From a virus, in IMG/VR virus record IMGVR_UViG_3300025151_000106, positions 1-39,503 of that record: a stretch of DNA of 39,503 nt. One strand, given 5' to 3'. Made by a program: the position numbers and the translations under genes. Below the pieces are notes generated by a model. The model made no database searches. It saw only the letters and a list, made by a program, of their open reading frames with translations, and was not told where the DNA came from. This document shows, one piece after another, positions 26,299 to 34,117 of the stretch; position 1 is the first letter of the stretch, and each line of letters starts with the position of its first letter.

Positions 26299-27938
26299 AA
26301 TGCTTCATCCGCATCTTCTAATTCATCTTCGTAATCAATTATCTCGGACAGCCTGCCCGTTTCTTTATCATACATCAGATGTGTAGCCATTCCAACGTCA
26401 CCAGTGTACCTAGACTTCAGCACTCTGACATGAGTTGTATTGGCTTCGTTAGGATCATCAGACTGTTGGTTGCGCTCCAAAGCCAGAACACAATCAGATA
26501 ACTGAGCTATAGACTGAGAGCCTCTGAGGTGACTGAGATTAACAGTAACACCATTCTCATGGCCTCTGTTGCCTTCAATCCTCTTGAGGTGAGATACAAG
26601 AATCAAACCTGCATTTGTTTCTTCAACAATAGATCGCAGCTTGTGCATAATAGTATCTATAGTTCTTCTCTCATCGCCTTCAGCACTAGCCGACAGCAGC
26701 ATATGTAAGTGATCTACTACTACCCACTTACAATCCAAACCAACAATCATGTATCTGACCTTGGCAAAGATCTCATCAATATCGTTAGATCCAAAGTGTG
26801 AATGAATCCAAACACGATCATCACCAAAGAGATTATCTAGCATAGTATCTAGCTGCTCTTTGGGATACTCTTTTCTGATGTGGTCAATGTATAGTCTGGC
26901 GTTAGCCTCAATGGATACCAGACAGTCAGCAGTCTTATAGTAATCTTCCTCAAGAGCAATGATACCTACGTTGTCTTGAGTGTTCTTTATCAGCCAGTGT
27001 TCTAGCTCTCTGGTGATACTAGACTTACCTAGACCAGTGCCACCTGTCACAGTAACAAGCTCTCCGGTTCTCAGGCCATAGAGTTTGTCGTTCAAGCCAT
27101 GCCAAGGATAAGGTATAGATTCTTTTTCAGGGCGATCATGATACTTAGAAAGAATATCTTTAGCACTCATGATACCGGAGGGAGTGTAAGTTTTAGAAGC
27201 CCACCAAGATGTAGTGTATGCCCTATGATTACCGCTACGCAGCATATCATTAGCATCCTTGAACTCTTCTGGCAGACTCATGATCAAAGCTTTGCCGGGA
27301 GTAAATAACCTAGCAGCTTTTCTGGCCGCTTCTCTGCCCGGAGTGTCACTGTCAAAGTTTATAACTATCTTGTCAAACTTCTCCAAGAACTCTAGAGATG
27401 ACTTGATATCTCTGACCGCACCGGCAGCACCATTCTTTAGTGAGACAACAGGCCACTTTGATCCTAGAAGTTCATAAGCTGCCATAGCATCACACTCACC
27501 CTCAGTGATAGTGATGTACTTGCCTCCTTCTTGGAACAACTGCTGACCAAACAAACCAGTACCAGTAGAAGATCCCTGCCAAAAGAATGTCTTGTTTGTA
27601 TCTCTGAGTTTGAATGCACCAATCTCATTGACGTTATAGTACGGATAGATGTGAGTATCTACATCACCTCTGGAGTTAAGAATAGATTTAACGCCATACT
27701 TCTTAGCTGTATCAAGAGAGATACTTCTATCTGTTAGGGCGTTGAAAGAACCATCAGAGGTATTCACAGAATTATTTTTATAAGTTTTAAATTCTATGGC
27801 TGTAGGTGAGATACTGTTGTCATGATTAGGAATTAATTTATCACAACTGAAACAGTATAGTGAGCCATCATCATTTAGAGATGCGGGGTCGCTGCCGCCA
27901 CATTCGGGGCAGGGTATATGTGTTTTAACGAATGCCAT
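26295..27938 (-). CDS. Primase-helicase, T7 gp4-like
   Basis: 547 aa. The zinc finger has Cys10, Cys13, Cys29 and Cys32 (CPECGGSDP, YCFSCDK); Toprim primase is at about 140-215 (ITEGECDAMAA, VINFDSDTPGREAA); the RecA-like hexameric helicase has Walker A TGGTGLGKSS (about 300), Walker B WVVVDHLHML, the HLKR motif and LRGSQSIAQLSD. It primes lagging strands and unwinds DNA ahead of the polymerase. AAGGAG lies 5 nt before the ATG, immediately behind a terminator-like hairpin (27950-27976). Its stop overlaps the polymerase ATG. Confidence 0.95.
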   Translation of the reverse strand: MAFVKTHIPCPECGGSDPASLNDDGSLYCFSCDKLIPNHDNSISPTAIEFKTYKNNSVNTSDGSFNALTDRSISLDTAKKYGVKSILNSRGDVDTHIYPYYNVNEIGAFKLRDTNKTFFWQGSSTGTGLFGQQLFQEGGKYITITEGECDAMAAYELLGSKWPVVSLKNGAAGAVRDIKSSLEFLEKFDKIVINFDSDTPGREAARKAARLFTPGKALIMSLPEEFKDANDMLRSGNHRAYTTSWWASKTYTPSGIMSAKDILSKYHDRPEKESIPYPWHGLNDKLYGLRTGELVTVTGGTGLGKSSITRELEHWLIKNTQDNVGIIALEEDYYKTADCLVSIEANARLYIDHIRKEYPKEQLDTMLDNLFGDDRVWIHSHFGSNDIDEIFAKVRYMIVGLDCKWVVVDHLHMLLSASAEGDERRTIDTIMHKLRSIVEETNAGLILVSHLKRIEGNRGHENGVTVNLSHLRGSQSIAQLSDCVLALERNQQSDDPNEANTTHVRVLKSRYTGDVGMATHLMYDKETGRLSEIIDYEDELEDADEAL

Positions 27939-27949
27939 TTTTGCTCCTT

Positions 27950-27976
27950 AAAAAAATGGGGAGCCGAAACTCCCCT
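27950..27976 (-). terminator. Intrinsic terminator/attenuator before the primase-helicase gene
   Basis: On the minus strand a perfect 6-bp stem GGGGAG/CTCCCC with loop TTTCGG is followed by ATTTTTTT. The U-run is immediately followed by the AAGGAG of the primase gene, so it lies inside the operon and probably cuts, rather than stops, readthrough into the replisome genes. Confidence 0.75.
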
Positions 27977-27992
27977 AATCAACAGCACACAA

Positions 27993-28295
27993 CTAACTTT
28001 GAACATAAGCTTCATTTTCAGGAGTGTCAGGATCATCAGCAATGAACCTACCATCCTCATCTCTAGCTCTCTTTTTACTGGGAATATCAACACCCTTTCG
28101 GATTATCGTAGTCTCATTACACTCAGTCTGAAGCTGTGCTTTGAACCACTCAAGCGCAGCTTTCTTAGACTCAATGTCATCTGACAAAGACTTGATATCA
28201 GCAATCAGTTTCTGAGCTAACACAAAGATATGTTGGTTTTGTAGTGACATTCTGGAGACATCAAAGTCTCCATCGTCAGTTTTGAATACTGTCAT
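27993..28295 (-). CDS. Hypothetical helical protein
   Basis: 100 aa, strongly helical and charged (LAQKLIADIKSLSDDIESKK, then a basic patch KKRARDEDGRF). Not recognised. It overlaps the SSB stop by 4 nt (ATGA), so it is co-translated with SSB, and is followed by a terminator-like hairpin. A helical SSB partner or replication accessory is possible, on context only. Confidence 0.6.
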   Translation of the reverse strand: MTVFKTDDGDFDVSRMSLQNQHIFVLAQKLIADIKSLSDDIESKKAALEWFKAQLQTECNETTIIRKGVDIPSKKRARDEDGRFIADDPDTPENEAYVQS

Positions 28296-28720
28296 AGCTC
28301 ATCCTCAAGGGACTCTTCTACATCAAACTCATCACCGACACCACCACTGGAGTATGGAACCAGATCAATGACCTGCATAGCTAGAAACTCAAGACCTTGA
28401 TAAGTCTTACCACCTCTATCCATCTCCCATTCACGGTACTGAACCTTGACCTTGGAGCCGTTGCCAACTTCAACATCAATCTCATTCTTCATCCGATCAT
28501 AGAGTTTAGGAGGTTCTCTAGTTCCCTTCGGCCCACCATTCACTTTACGTTTAATGATTACGGCAGGGCCTTCTTGCATATCTTTGACAGTAAATCCACG
28601 GCGTTTGAAATCCGCAGCAGTGTCATCATTAACAACAAGATTAACACTGTATACTGGTTCATAAGTTGTATTGGGACGTTTAACACTAGCCCAATAAGCA
28701 GTACCTTCTACTATAGCCAT
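28292..28720 (-). CDS. Single-stranded DNA-binding protein, gp2.5-like
   Basis: 142 aa. GTAYWASVKRPNTTYEPVYS at the start and GNGSKVKVQYREWEM later fit the OB-fold SSB of T7-like and marine phages. The C-terminus (DEFDVEESLEDEL) is the acidic tail through which such SSBs dock on polymerase and helicase. It coats single-stranded DNA in replication and recombination. GAGGAG precedes the ATG. Confidence 0.8.
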   Translation of the reverse strand: MAIVEGTAYWASVKRPNTTYEPVYSVNLVVNDDTAADFKRRGFTVKDMQEGPAVIIKRKVNGGPKGTREPPKLYDRMKNEIDVEVGNGSKVKVQYREWEMDRGGKTYQGLEFLAMQVIDLVPYSSGGVGDEFDVEESLEDEL

Positions 28721-29011
28721 TTATAGCTCCTCTTTAGCTTTAGTGTATAAATATTTGTGACCTGCCCAGAACAAAAAGGCCATAATCACGTTCTCAACAG
28801 TTGATGGTAACACACCTGTCCTCGTAGGTAAATCCATAATTTCTAAGAACTCACCGGCGATTAAGAGTGTCAAGGCGTAGAAACCAGTAACAAATATTAC
28901 TGCTCCACCCATCAGTGCCTTTGCTTTTAAACTACCTTTCAGCGTTGCATTCCAGATATTTTTAAAGTATTCTTTAATATCAGTAATAAGATCTGTGTTA
29001 TCTGTATTCAT
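28721..29011 (-). CDS. Small two-TM membrane protein
   Basis: 96 aa. A charged N-terminal amphipathic helix (ITDIKEYFKNIWNATLKG) leads to two hydrophobic segments, about 33-52 (MGGAVIFVTGFYALTLLIAG) and 71-87 (ENVIMAFLFWAGHKYLY). Topology resembles a class II holin, but it sits in the early, DNA-metabolism operon, so membrane or replication anchoring is equally possible. Function unknown. Confidence 0.55.
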   Translation of the reverse strand: MNTDNTDLITDIKEYFKNIWNATLKGSLKAKALMGGAVIFVTGFYALTLLIAGEFLEIMDLPTRTGVLPSTVENVIMAFLFWAGHKYLYTKAKEEL

Positions 29012-29454
29012 TCAGTGTCTCCAATTATTGTAAACTTGCCAATATCAATAGTTAGCAATGGTTCTACATCTTGCCAATCGTTTCGATCATAACGACCTCC
29101 AATAGTGATGTCAATAGAATCATCCTCAATATCATCAAGGCAGATATAACCACTGGTATCTGACCATCTAACACAGAGGAATGTATGTAAACTTAAAGAT
29201 CTATATATCTCTTTAGCTTTTAAGAATTTAGATAAAGATATTATATAAGTAGGATAGGTAGTATGTTTACACCTCCGCTCTTTGAGTTCTAAGAAGAACT
29301 TAGGTTTATAACTTCTAGTATCTAAAGCTATAAAGTCTAACCCATATTGGATAGGTAGCTTTTTTAAATTAACTTTAAAGTATTTCTCTAAATCTTTTGC
29401 AAAGCTTTTCTCAGCAGCTAAAGACTGTTTAGTTTCATATAGTTTTCTAGGCAT
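29008..29454 (-). CDS. Predicted PD-(D/E)XK endonuclease-like protein
   Basis: 148 aa from the ATG at 29454, supported by GGGAG 7 nt upstream and an 8-nt overlap with the preceding stop. YGLDFIALDTRSYKPKFFLE followed by LKERR gives an Asp...Glu-x-Lys pattern, and VRWSDTSGYICL matches the conserved strand of this nuclease-like class. No other domain. It would be the fourth such fold in the early region. Confidence 0.6.
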   Translation of the reverse strand: MPRKLYETKQSLAAEKSFAKDLEKYFKVNLKKLPIQYGLDFIALDTRSYKPKFFLELKERRCKHTTYPTYIISLSKFLKAKEIYRSLSLHTFLCVRWSDTSGYICLDDIEDDSIDITIGGRYDRNDWQDVEPLLTIDIGKFTIIGDTE

Positions 29455-29740
29455 AGAGTTTCTCCCAGTTACGCGGCTTACGTTTCTTACCATCAGCCAA
29501 AGCCCTGTAGTAAGCGTCAGCACTAGCAGCCTTCCAATACATAGTCTTCAGTATCTCTTGGCCCTGTTTCACTCGTAGCTTCTTCCTTGGATAGCCACCA
29601 TGAACAGGCTTAACATGAATAAACTTCCTGCCCACACTGATATCACAGAGCCTCCAACCCTCATAGTAATACCAAGTTGTTACCTTATCACTCATCTTTG
29701 GAGAAAGTAAAAAGTCTTTTAAGTCTAGATGTTCCTGCAT
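29447..29740 (-). CDS. Hypothetical basic protein
   Basis: 97 aa. The ATG at 29740 is chosen because AAGGAG lies 8 nt upstream; it begins inside the preceding gene (53-nt overlap). Features: YYYEGWRLCDISVGRKFIHV and a basic C-terminus GGYPRKKLRVKQG...KKRKPRNW. Not recognised. Confidence 0.55.
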   Translation of the reverse strand: MQEHLDLKDFLLSPKMSDKVTTWYYYEGWRLCDISVGRKFIHVKPVHGGYPRKKLRVKQGQEILKTMYWKAASADAYYRALADGKKRKPRNWEKLYA

Positions 29741-29873
29741 TGTTGCGCTCCTTAGTGTGTACTTCATGCCATTTCTGAAATGCTTTCTTATTCATAATAT
29801 AGTTATCATATTCTTCGTTCCTCATAACTGGAACCATTTCTAATAGTTGTTTTTGAGTATAATTACTAGCCAT
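29688..29873 (-). CDS. Hypothetical helical protein
   Basis: 61 aa. The ATG at 29873 has GGAG 7 nt upstream and overlaps the previous stop by 8 nt. Basic and helical: YTQKQLLEMVPVMRNEEY, KKAFQKWHEVHTKERNNAG, ending RLKRLFTFSKDE. Unknown function. Confidence 0.55.
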   Translation of the reverse strand: MASNYTQKQLLEMVPVMRNEEYDNYIMNKKAFQKWHEVHTKERNNAGTSRLKRLFTFSKDE

Positions 29874-30396
29874 TAAACCACTCCGGTATAGGTCTGTTAG
29901 TCCACTTAGCAAAGTGTTTCGTATGGTAATAGTCTCGGTAACACTCAATGTTACAATCCGAAACCTTGTTTTCATCAGGCATTGCTAGAGTCGGAGGAGT
30001 GAATGAGCCTATCTCTATATTATCTGGCGGTTCATGTAGAAGATCTTTTAGCTCTGCACACTTATGAACCTTGTCGTATCTATAAGTATATTCATCTAGA
30101 CAGGCTTCAAACAAATCGTCTAGCCAAACATAGTTACTAATAGTTTCACGACACCAAACAGCAGAAGGATGGTGCATATGTGTAGCTTGATATAGTTTAG
30201 CTCTCGGCCCATCAAGGTGAAAGCGTTTGACCATACGACCAGAGCGTCTTGATGGTTCGTAATACTGATCGCCATCAAGCATTCTGTGGGCCGTAGATAG
30301 TAACTGAGCATACTCAAGGATCATCTTGACTACATGTTTGTCACAGTGCTGCTTGGCACACTCTGTAGGGTTCTGATCTAGATAGAATATATTCAT
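29866..30396 (-). CDS. Pyrimidine-dimer glycosylase-like phage protein
   Basis: 176 aa. MNIFYLDQNPTECAKQHCDK then HVVKMILEYAQLL is the hallmark of a common marine phage protein usually annotated as pyrimidine-dimer DNA glycosylase-related (T4 endonuclease V type). Residues after this (HHPSAVWCRETISNYVWL) are conserved in the same group, and RYDKVHKC is probably also shared. If the annotation holds, it repairs UV damage; the true activity is not shown by the sequence. ATGA overlap with the 58-aa gene before it. Confidence 0.65.
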   Translation of the reverse strand: MNIFYLDQNPTECAKQHCDKHVVKMILEYAQLLSTAHRMLDGDQYYEPSRRSGRMVKRFHLDGPRAKLYQATHMHHPSAVWCRETISNYVWLDDLFEACLDEYTYRYDKVHKCAELKDLLHEPPDNIEIGSFTPPTLAMPDENKVSDCNIECYRDYYHTKHFAKWTNRPIPEWFNG

Positions 30397-30569
30397 ACCG
30401 GATTGCCCTCATCAGCAGTTACCCATTGCTCAGTCTCTTTATCAAATATTACTCCTAGTTGATTAGCGATATGTTTTATAGAGCTTTCAAACTCTTTCCA
30501 ACTATCATCATCAAGCTGATCGAAATCAGTGAGGTCAGTTATATTTTGTAGTGCTTCATTGGTTGTCAT
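30393..30569 (-). CDS. Small protein, second copy of a tandem pair
   Basis: 58 aa, ATG at 30569 overlapping the previous stop (ATGA), stop overlapping the next start. The C-terminus ETEQWVTADEGNPV is nearly identical to ETEQWVTADEGHPV of the neighbouring 69-aa protein. The N-terminus (NEALQNITDLTDFDQLDDDS) is acidic. Function unknown. Confidence 0.6.
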   Translation of the reverse strand: MTTNEALQNITDLTDFDQLDDDSWKEFESSIKHIANQLGVIFDKETEQWVTADEGNPV

Positions 30570-30775
30570 ACTGGATGCCCCTCATCAGCAGTTACCCACT
30601 GTTCAGTTTCAGAATCATAAACAACATTAAGAACATCTAATATTGTAGTCATAGCGTCTTCCATATCATTAACATACATATGATTAAAGAGATCATCTAA
30701 GGCTTGGCCTAGAGTCATAGGCTTTACAAACTTACTTATAATTTCATTAGATGCTGTGTGGTCTGGTGCTTTCAT
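30566..30775 (-). CDS. Small protein, first copy of a tandem pair
   Basis: 69 aa. The C-terminal domain (LDVLNVVYDSETEQWVTADE) is shared with the 58-aa protein that follows, so the pair arose by tandem duplication; N-termini differ. Its start overlaps the preceding gene by 4 nt. Function unknown; probably an early host-interaction or regulatory protein. Confidence 0.6.
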   Translation of the reverse strand: MKAPDHTASNEIISKFVKPMTLGQALDDLFNHMYVNDMEDAMTTILDVLNVVYDSETEQWVTADEGHPV

Positions 30776-31023
30776 GGCTTGCTCCTTTGATTTAAATATG
30801 CTGTAAGCATTATGGGTAAAAGACTATCTAGCTCTACCGTTGAAGAAACTTGCTCCCAAGGCATGAGTCTTTCTCTGTCACTCTTTGCATAGCCTGCTAA
30901 CTCATCTTCAACCAACTGAATAAAACTGCCTATGAAAGATCGTGAAGGGAGTGGTGCGCTGATCTTTACAAAGTTATAGGCTACCCAATCATCTATGTGG
31001 TGATAAAACTTCTCTCTTTCCAT
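30772..31023 (-). CDS. Hypothetical protein
   Basis: 83 aa from the ATG at 31023, preceded by GAGGAG at about 9 nt; an in-frame TTG at 31041 is less likely. Features: FYHHIDDWVAYNFVKISAPL and a helical acidic tail. Not recognised. It overlaps the end of the 57-aa gene by 35 nt. Confidence 0.55.
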   Translation of the reverse strand: MEREKFYHHIDDWVAYNFVKISAPLPSRSFIGSFIQLVEDELAGYAKSDRERLMPWEQVSSTVELDSLLPIMLTAYLNQRSKP

Positions 31024-31162
31024 CTTGTTGTCGCTCCTCAATATAATAAATTACTTCATCAAGATAAGTAAAAAACTTTATGTCTTCAGTACACTCAAAG
31101 GGACACCCAATAAGGGCATCCCTGAGAGCAATTAGATCTTGCAGTGTACTTTCTTTTACCAT
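30989..31162 (-). CDS. Small hypothetical protein
   Basis: 57 aa (KESTLQDLIALRDALIGCPF, then EDIKFFTYLDEVIYYIEERQ), with the ATG on the last base of the DUF932 stop (TAATG). Acidic and helical, not recognised. It overlaps the next gene by 35 nt in another frame; translation is supported by the tight start. Confidence 0.5.
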   Translation of the reverse strand: MVKESTLQDLIALRDALIGCPFECTEDIKFFTYLDEVIYYIEERQQDGKREVLSPHR

Positions 31163-32067
31163 TATGCAGCCTGTCGAAAGTAATAGTCATTAGAAATAAC
31201 CTTAGAAACCTTGTTAGCTCTACGGTTCTGTAAGGTTACAACAGGAGATGATGTCTTCTTCATAGACGGAGCATGAGTAGCCCAGTCAGTCAGAGCATTA
31301 TATACTGCCCAAAGATTGTTACCCTGTCGGCGAGAGTAAGTTTCTGTAAACACTCTCCATAGATACAGATAGTTTCTGTTCTTAGAAGCATTCTCATCAC
31401 TCAGGTCAATCCCTGCCGCAGCACTGAAGATAGCTTCAATAAGCTGTTGAGATGGGACAGTCTGATACCAGATCTTCCAGAGTTCATTTTGTTGCATCAT
31501 GATCTCTAAACCTCTACCAACAATCTGCGCTCCTTGATGGATATCTAGCTGCCGAGTATGTCTAGATTTATATATCGTAGAGCTACCCTCTGTAAATATC
31601 TGACCATTCATACAGGCTGACTGCCTAGCTCCTGCCGATAACATGAAACTAAACAGACCATCAAAGCTATTAACTCCAAGAAAACTCAAAGCAGCAGTAT
31701 CACCATCAGGAGTTTGTAGGGCCTGATTAGGCAGAGTGTGTTTTACATAACACCTAGCACCGTTACGATCAGTAACAATATTTTCTACAATTCCATCAGT
31801 GTTTAGACCACTACGAGCAATGATAGCCCTTTGATTGTCAATCATCTCTCTGTGGTTGACAGCTTTATATCTAGGGCCAACAACACCTAGACACTGGTTG
31901 GTATCAGTACGAACCACAGCAAGTTTATTTACTCTTGAAGACTGTATGGAATCAACAGGCGATTCCCTAAAGTTAAAGTACAAAGGCTTCATGGCGATAT
32001 CAAAATCTGCATCACCGTAAGGTAGGTAAGAAAGATTGTTGTTGTAAAGGTTGATTACATTTTCCAT
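31162..32067 (-). CDS. DUF932 protein
   Basis: 301 aa. Features of the family: NQCLGVVGPRYKAVNHREMI, ARCYVKHTLP, FLGVNSFDGLFSFMLSAG, FTEGSSTIYKSRHT and LWAVYNALTDWATH. DUF932 proteins are found in phages and plasmids; their role is unknown although association with DNA modification or replication is suspected. AGGAGC precedes the ATG. Medium-length gene in a zone of very small ones. Confidence 0.85.
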   Translation of the reverse strand: MENVINLYNNNLSYLPYGDADFDIAMKPLYFNFRESPVDSIQSSRVNKLAVVRTDTNQCLGVVGPRYKAVNHREMIDNQRAIIARSGLNTDGIVENIVTDRNGARCYVKHTLPNQALQTPDGDTAALSFLGVNSFDGLFSFMLSAGARQSACMNGQIFTEGSSTIYKSRHTRQLDIHQGAQIVGRGLEIMMQQNELWKIWYQTVPSQQLIEAIFSAAAGIDLSDENASKNRNYLYLWRVFTETYSRRQGNNLWAVYNALTDWATHAPSMKKTSSPVVTLQNRRANKVSKVISNDYYFRQAA

Positions 32068-32079
32068 AGTTATTGCTCC

Positions 32080-32295
32080 TTAGTCTAAGATTTCTACAGG
32101 TTGTTGAGTTTCTATCCAAACTTTAGCACCGCATGACAATGGTTTGTCAGGTGAGTACTTAAGCTCTCCATCTACAAACTTAACACGATTACAGTAAGTG
32201 TTTGATTTGTAAGTCTTTACAGTTAATACAGGCTTGTTAGCTCCTTTAGCATTAGCCCTGATGTTGTGCTGATTAACGTGAATTATTGTTTTCAT
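32080..32295 (-). CDS. Small basic hypothetical protein
   Basis: 71 aa, beta-rich and basic (HVNQHNIRANAKGANKPVLT, KTYKSNTYCNRVKF, IETQQPVEILD). A conserved small phage protein type; function unknown. Overlaps the preceding gene by 4 nt. Confidence 0.6.
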   Translation of the reverse strand: MKTIIHVNQHNIRANAKGANKPVLTVKTYKSNTYCNRVKFVDGELKYSPDKPLSCGAKVWIETQQPVEILD

Positions 32296-32453
32296 TTCAT
32301 ATGCTCCTCTGCAATTTCATCTGCTATTTCATTAGCTCTGTTCCAATCGTCAGTAATAATAACTTCATCAGAAAAACTGGAGCTAACTTCATAGTAAACA
32401 AAAGGCGTACCTTGAAACTCATCCATCACTGGCTCTATATTTATTTTAAACAT
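32292..32453 (-). CDS. Small acidic hypothetical protein
   Basis: 53 aa (NIEPVMDEFQGTPFVYYEVS, then NRANEIADEIAEEH). The ATG overlaps the preceding stop (TAATG) and the stop overlaps the next start (ATGA). Not recognised. Confidence 0.6.
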   Translation of the reverse strand: MFKINIEPVMDEFQGTPFVYYEVSSSFSDEVIITDDWNRANEIADEIAEEHMK

Positions 32454-32722
32454 TAGTGGATTGCCCCATCAAATCGGGAATACTCATCAGCTTCTGCTTC
32501 ATTAATAGCTTCAATAACCATATTAGTTAATTTATCTACAAACTCTTCATCTTCTTCATCCATATGTATATGGGCTTGGTGACTGAGGGCAGAGAGGGCG
32601 ATTGCACCTACGATAGGATGTACTTCATGCTTATCTAAGGCTTTAGCTAAAGCTGTTCTTGCGTCTTCAATACAATCCATCAATTCACTGAACTGCTTTT
32701 CTGATTCGGTTTGGTCTGTCAT
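32453..32722 (-). CDS. Acidic helical hypothetical protein
   Basis: 89 aa, acidic, helical (SELMDCIEDARTALAKALDK, HMDEEDEEFVDKLTNMVIEA). GGAGCCGACC precedes the ATG, the leader motif shared with genes at 33811, 34049 and 34723. It follows hairpin A. Unknown function; possible host-takeover protein. Confidence 0.6.
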   Translation of the reverse strand: MTDQTESEKQFSELMDCIEDARTALAKALDKHEVHPIVGAIALSALSHQAHIHMDEEDEEFVDKLTNMVIEAINEAEADEYSRFDGAIH

Positions 32723-32746
32723 GGTCGGCTCCTTGTAAGGTTTTAT

Positions 32747-32775
32747 AAAGGTCTTTCACTTTGTAAAAGACCTTT
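32747..32775 (-). other. Early-gene junction hairpin A
   Basis: A perfect 10-bp inverted repeat AAAGGTCTTT / AAAGACCTTT with loop CACTTTGTA, in which ACTTTGT can pair further. It lies after the stop of the 52-aa gene and before the GGAGCCGACC leader of the next. One of four related hairpins (see B, C, D). No U-run follows, so it is unlikely to be a simple terminator. Confidence 0.7.
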
Positions 32776-32933
32776 TAAAACTTATTAAAATATTTTTTAT
32801 TAATATCTTTTCTCATCTTCACAACTTCAGGGGACATCGGAAGCTTAGTAACTTCACCACCTTTCTTAAAGTAATTATCCATATCTTTATGGAGTTGGTC
32901 TATATATTTATTTTTATCAAACGAATTAGTCAT
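32775..32933 (-). CDS. Small basic hypothetical protein
   Basis: 52 aa (NSFDKNKYIDQLHKDMDNYF, KKGGEVTKLPMSPEVVKMRK). AAGGAG lies 9 nt before the ATG. The stop lies at the edge of hairpin A. KKGGEV also occurs in the giant virion protein, but the similarity is too short to interpret. Unknown function. Confidence 0.55.
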   Translation of the reverse strand: MTNSFDKNKYIDQLHKDMDNYFKKGGEVTKLPMSPEVVKMRKDINKKYFNKF

Positions 32934-32946
32934 ACATTGTCACTCC

Positions 32947-33594
32947 TTAGTGCCACAGATAGGCAACAGTTTTAGTTGATTTATCCCAACAACTCCGGCA
33001 GCTACCACATTTGCCATCGTTGTCCGGCTTGGTACACTTCTTAACATTGACAGGAGCTTGGCTCCAATCCTGAACTATTGTAGAAGTACAATCACCTTCA
33101 ATGATTTCGCCATTGATACCATCAGATGACCAACGAACTACAACATTATCCAAGCTTTGCATCTCTTTGAGAACAGATAAGAACTTCTTAAACTTGTGTT
33201 GTCTAGTAGGAAACCAGTGATTAGTGTTTGGAGTACGCTTCATAACCTCCAGTATTTTTCTAGCTAAATCAATATGATAGCAATCACCGCTATCAAACCA
33301 CCTGAAGTATCTAACATTATCAACTTCCTGAACCATAACATCTATCCAATCATCATGTTTCCAATCTTCTTTGTTATGATCTCGGACAGCTTTTACAGTA
33401 GGCATTCTGTAAAAACCCTTGGCGGCATAGCAAGTAGAGCAAGCATCTACTAACTCACCATCAGTATTTAAAGATCCGGGACAAGTAGTCCTAGCTTCAA
33501 GCGACCAACTAAGTCCCGGCATCGCCGAAGTTCTAGAGAACCTCGGCGTTGCTGAGATATTTTTAAGTTTAATCATCGGATTTGTTTTTGACAT
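32947..33594 (-). CDS. Gp88-domain-like cysteine-rich protein
   Basis: 215 aa. SLEARTTCPGS, DACSTCYAAKGFYRM, RYFRWFDSGDCYHIDLARKI, NHWFPTRQHKF, then a C-terminal CGSCRSCWD give about nine cysteines in clusters and match the phage gene-product-88 domain known from actinophages and marine phages. Metal or iron-sulphur binding is likely. Function unproven. The ATG at 33594 has AGGG upstream; an in-frame ATG at 33576 is an alternative. Confidence 0.75.
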   Translation of the reverse strand: MSKTNPMIKLKNISATPRFSRTSAMPGLSWSLEARTTCPGSLNTDGELVDACSTCYAAKGFYRMPTVKAVRDHNKEDWKHDDWIDVMVQEVDNVRYFRWFDSGDCYHIDLARKILEVMKRTPNTNHWFPTRQHKFKKFLSVLKEMQSLDNVVVRWSSDGINGEIIEGDCTSTIVQDWSQAPVNVKKCTKPDNDGKCGSCRSCWDKSTKTVAYLWH

Positions 33595-33811
33595 TTAAAG
33601 TTTCCCTGATTGCTTGTTCTACAGAGTCTCTAAGACCGGCAAGGAATTGATACATATCAATATTTTCATCATGGCTTTGCCGCAGAAACAAAGTGAGTTC
33701 AAACGTCTGAGCTTTACTATTTGTAATCTCAAGTTCTACCCAGTTATAATCTTCATTTGGGACTTTAACTTTTATATCTGTGATTCTGTGCATTGATAGT
33801 TCTTCAATCAT
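33569..33811 (-). CDS. Hypothetical protein
   Basis: 80 aa, beta-alpha character (HRITDIKVKVPNEDYNWVEL, LFLRQSHDENIDMYQFLAGL). GGAGCCAACC precedes the ATG, one of four shared leaders. It overlaps both neighbours. Not recognised. Confidence 0.6.
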   Translation of the reverse strand: MIEELSMHRITDIKVKVPNEDYNWVELEITNSKAQTFELTLFLRQSHDENIDMYQFLAGLRDSVEQAIRETLNVKNKSDD

Positions 33812-34049
33812 GGTTGGCTCCTGTAAGTATTCCAGTTATATTTTCTTCATATGTATATCTCAAACCTTCTTGAGATTCGTTGAAGTCGGTGTAAATTTTA
33901 TCTAACAAAGTATCCAGTTTATCTTGTATGTCACAGACAGCATCATTTAACTGTCCACCCAAAGGGATCATGTCTTGTTTATCTTTGTCGTAAATAAAAT
34001 GATATAGAAATGTAAGAGTGACACAGCGTTTTGCCTCATCTCTGGTCAT
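33804..34049 (-). CDS. Hypothetical protein
   Basis: 81 aa (TRDEAKRCVTLTFLYHFIYD, LNDAVCDIQDKLDTLLDKIY). AAAAGGGGCCGACC is the leader, after hairpin B. Mostly helical, acidic; not recognised. Confidence 0.6.
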   Translation of the reverse strand: MTRDEAKRCVTLTFLYHFIYDKDKQDMIPLGGQLNDAVCDIQDKLDTLLDKIYTDFNESQEGLRYTYEENITGILTGANHD

Positions 34050-34063
34050 GGTCGGCCCCTTTT

Positions 34064-34107
34064 AGATTTATGAAGGTCTTTCACTACGTTAAAGACCTTC
34101 TAAATCT
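34064..34107 (-). other. Early-gene junction hairpin B
   Basis: Two-part stem: AGATTTA pairs with TAAATCT outside, and GAAGGTCTTT pairs with AAAGACCTTC inside, separated by one bulged T, for 17 bp. Loop CACTACGTT, where ACtacGT can pair. It sits just after one stop and just before the shared leader of the next gene. Confidence 0.75.
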
Positions 34108-34117
34108 TTTAAATAAA

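Noticed and set aside
29455-29523. Extended N-terminus of the 148-aa nuclease-like protein
   Set aside because: The upstream part reads over the previous gene, while the ATG at 29454 has a clear ribosome site.
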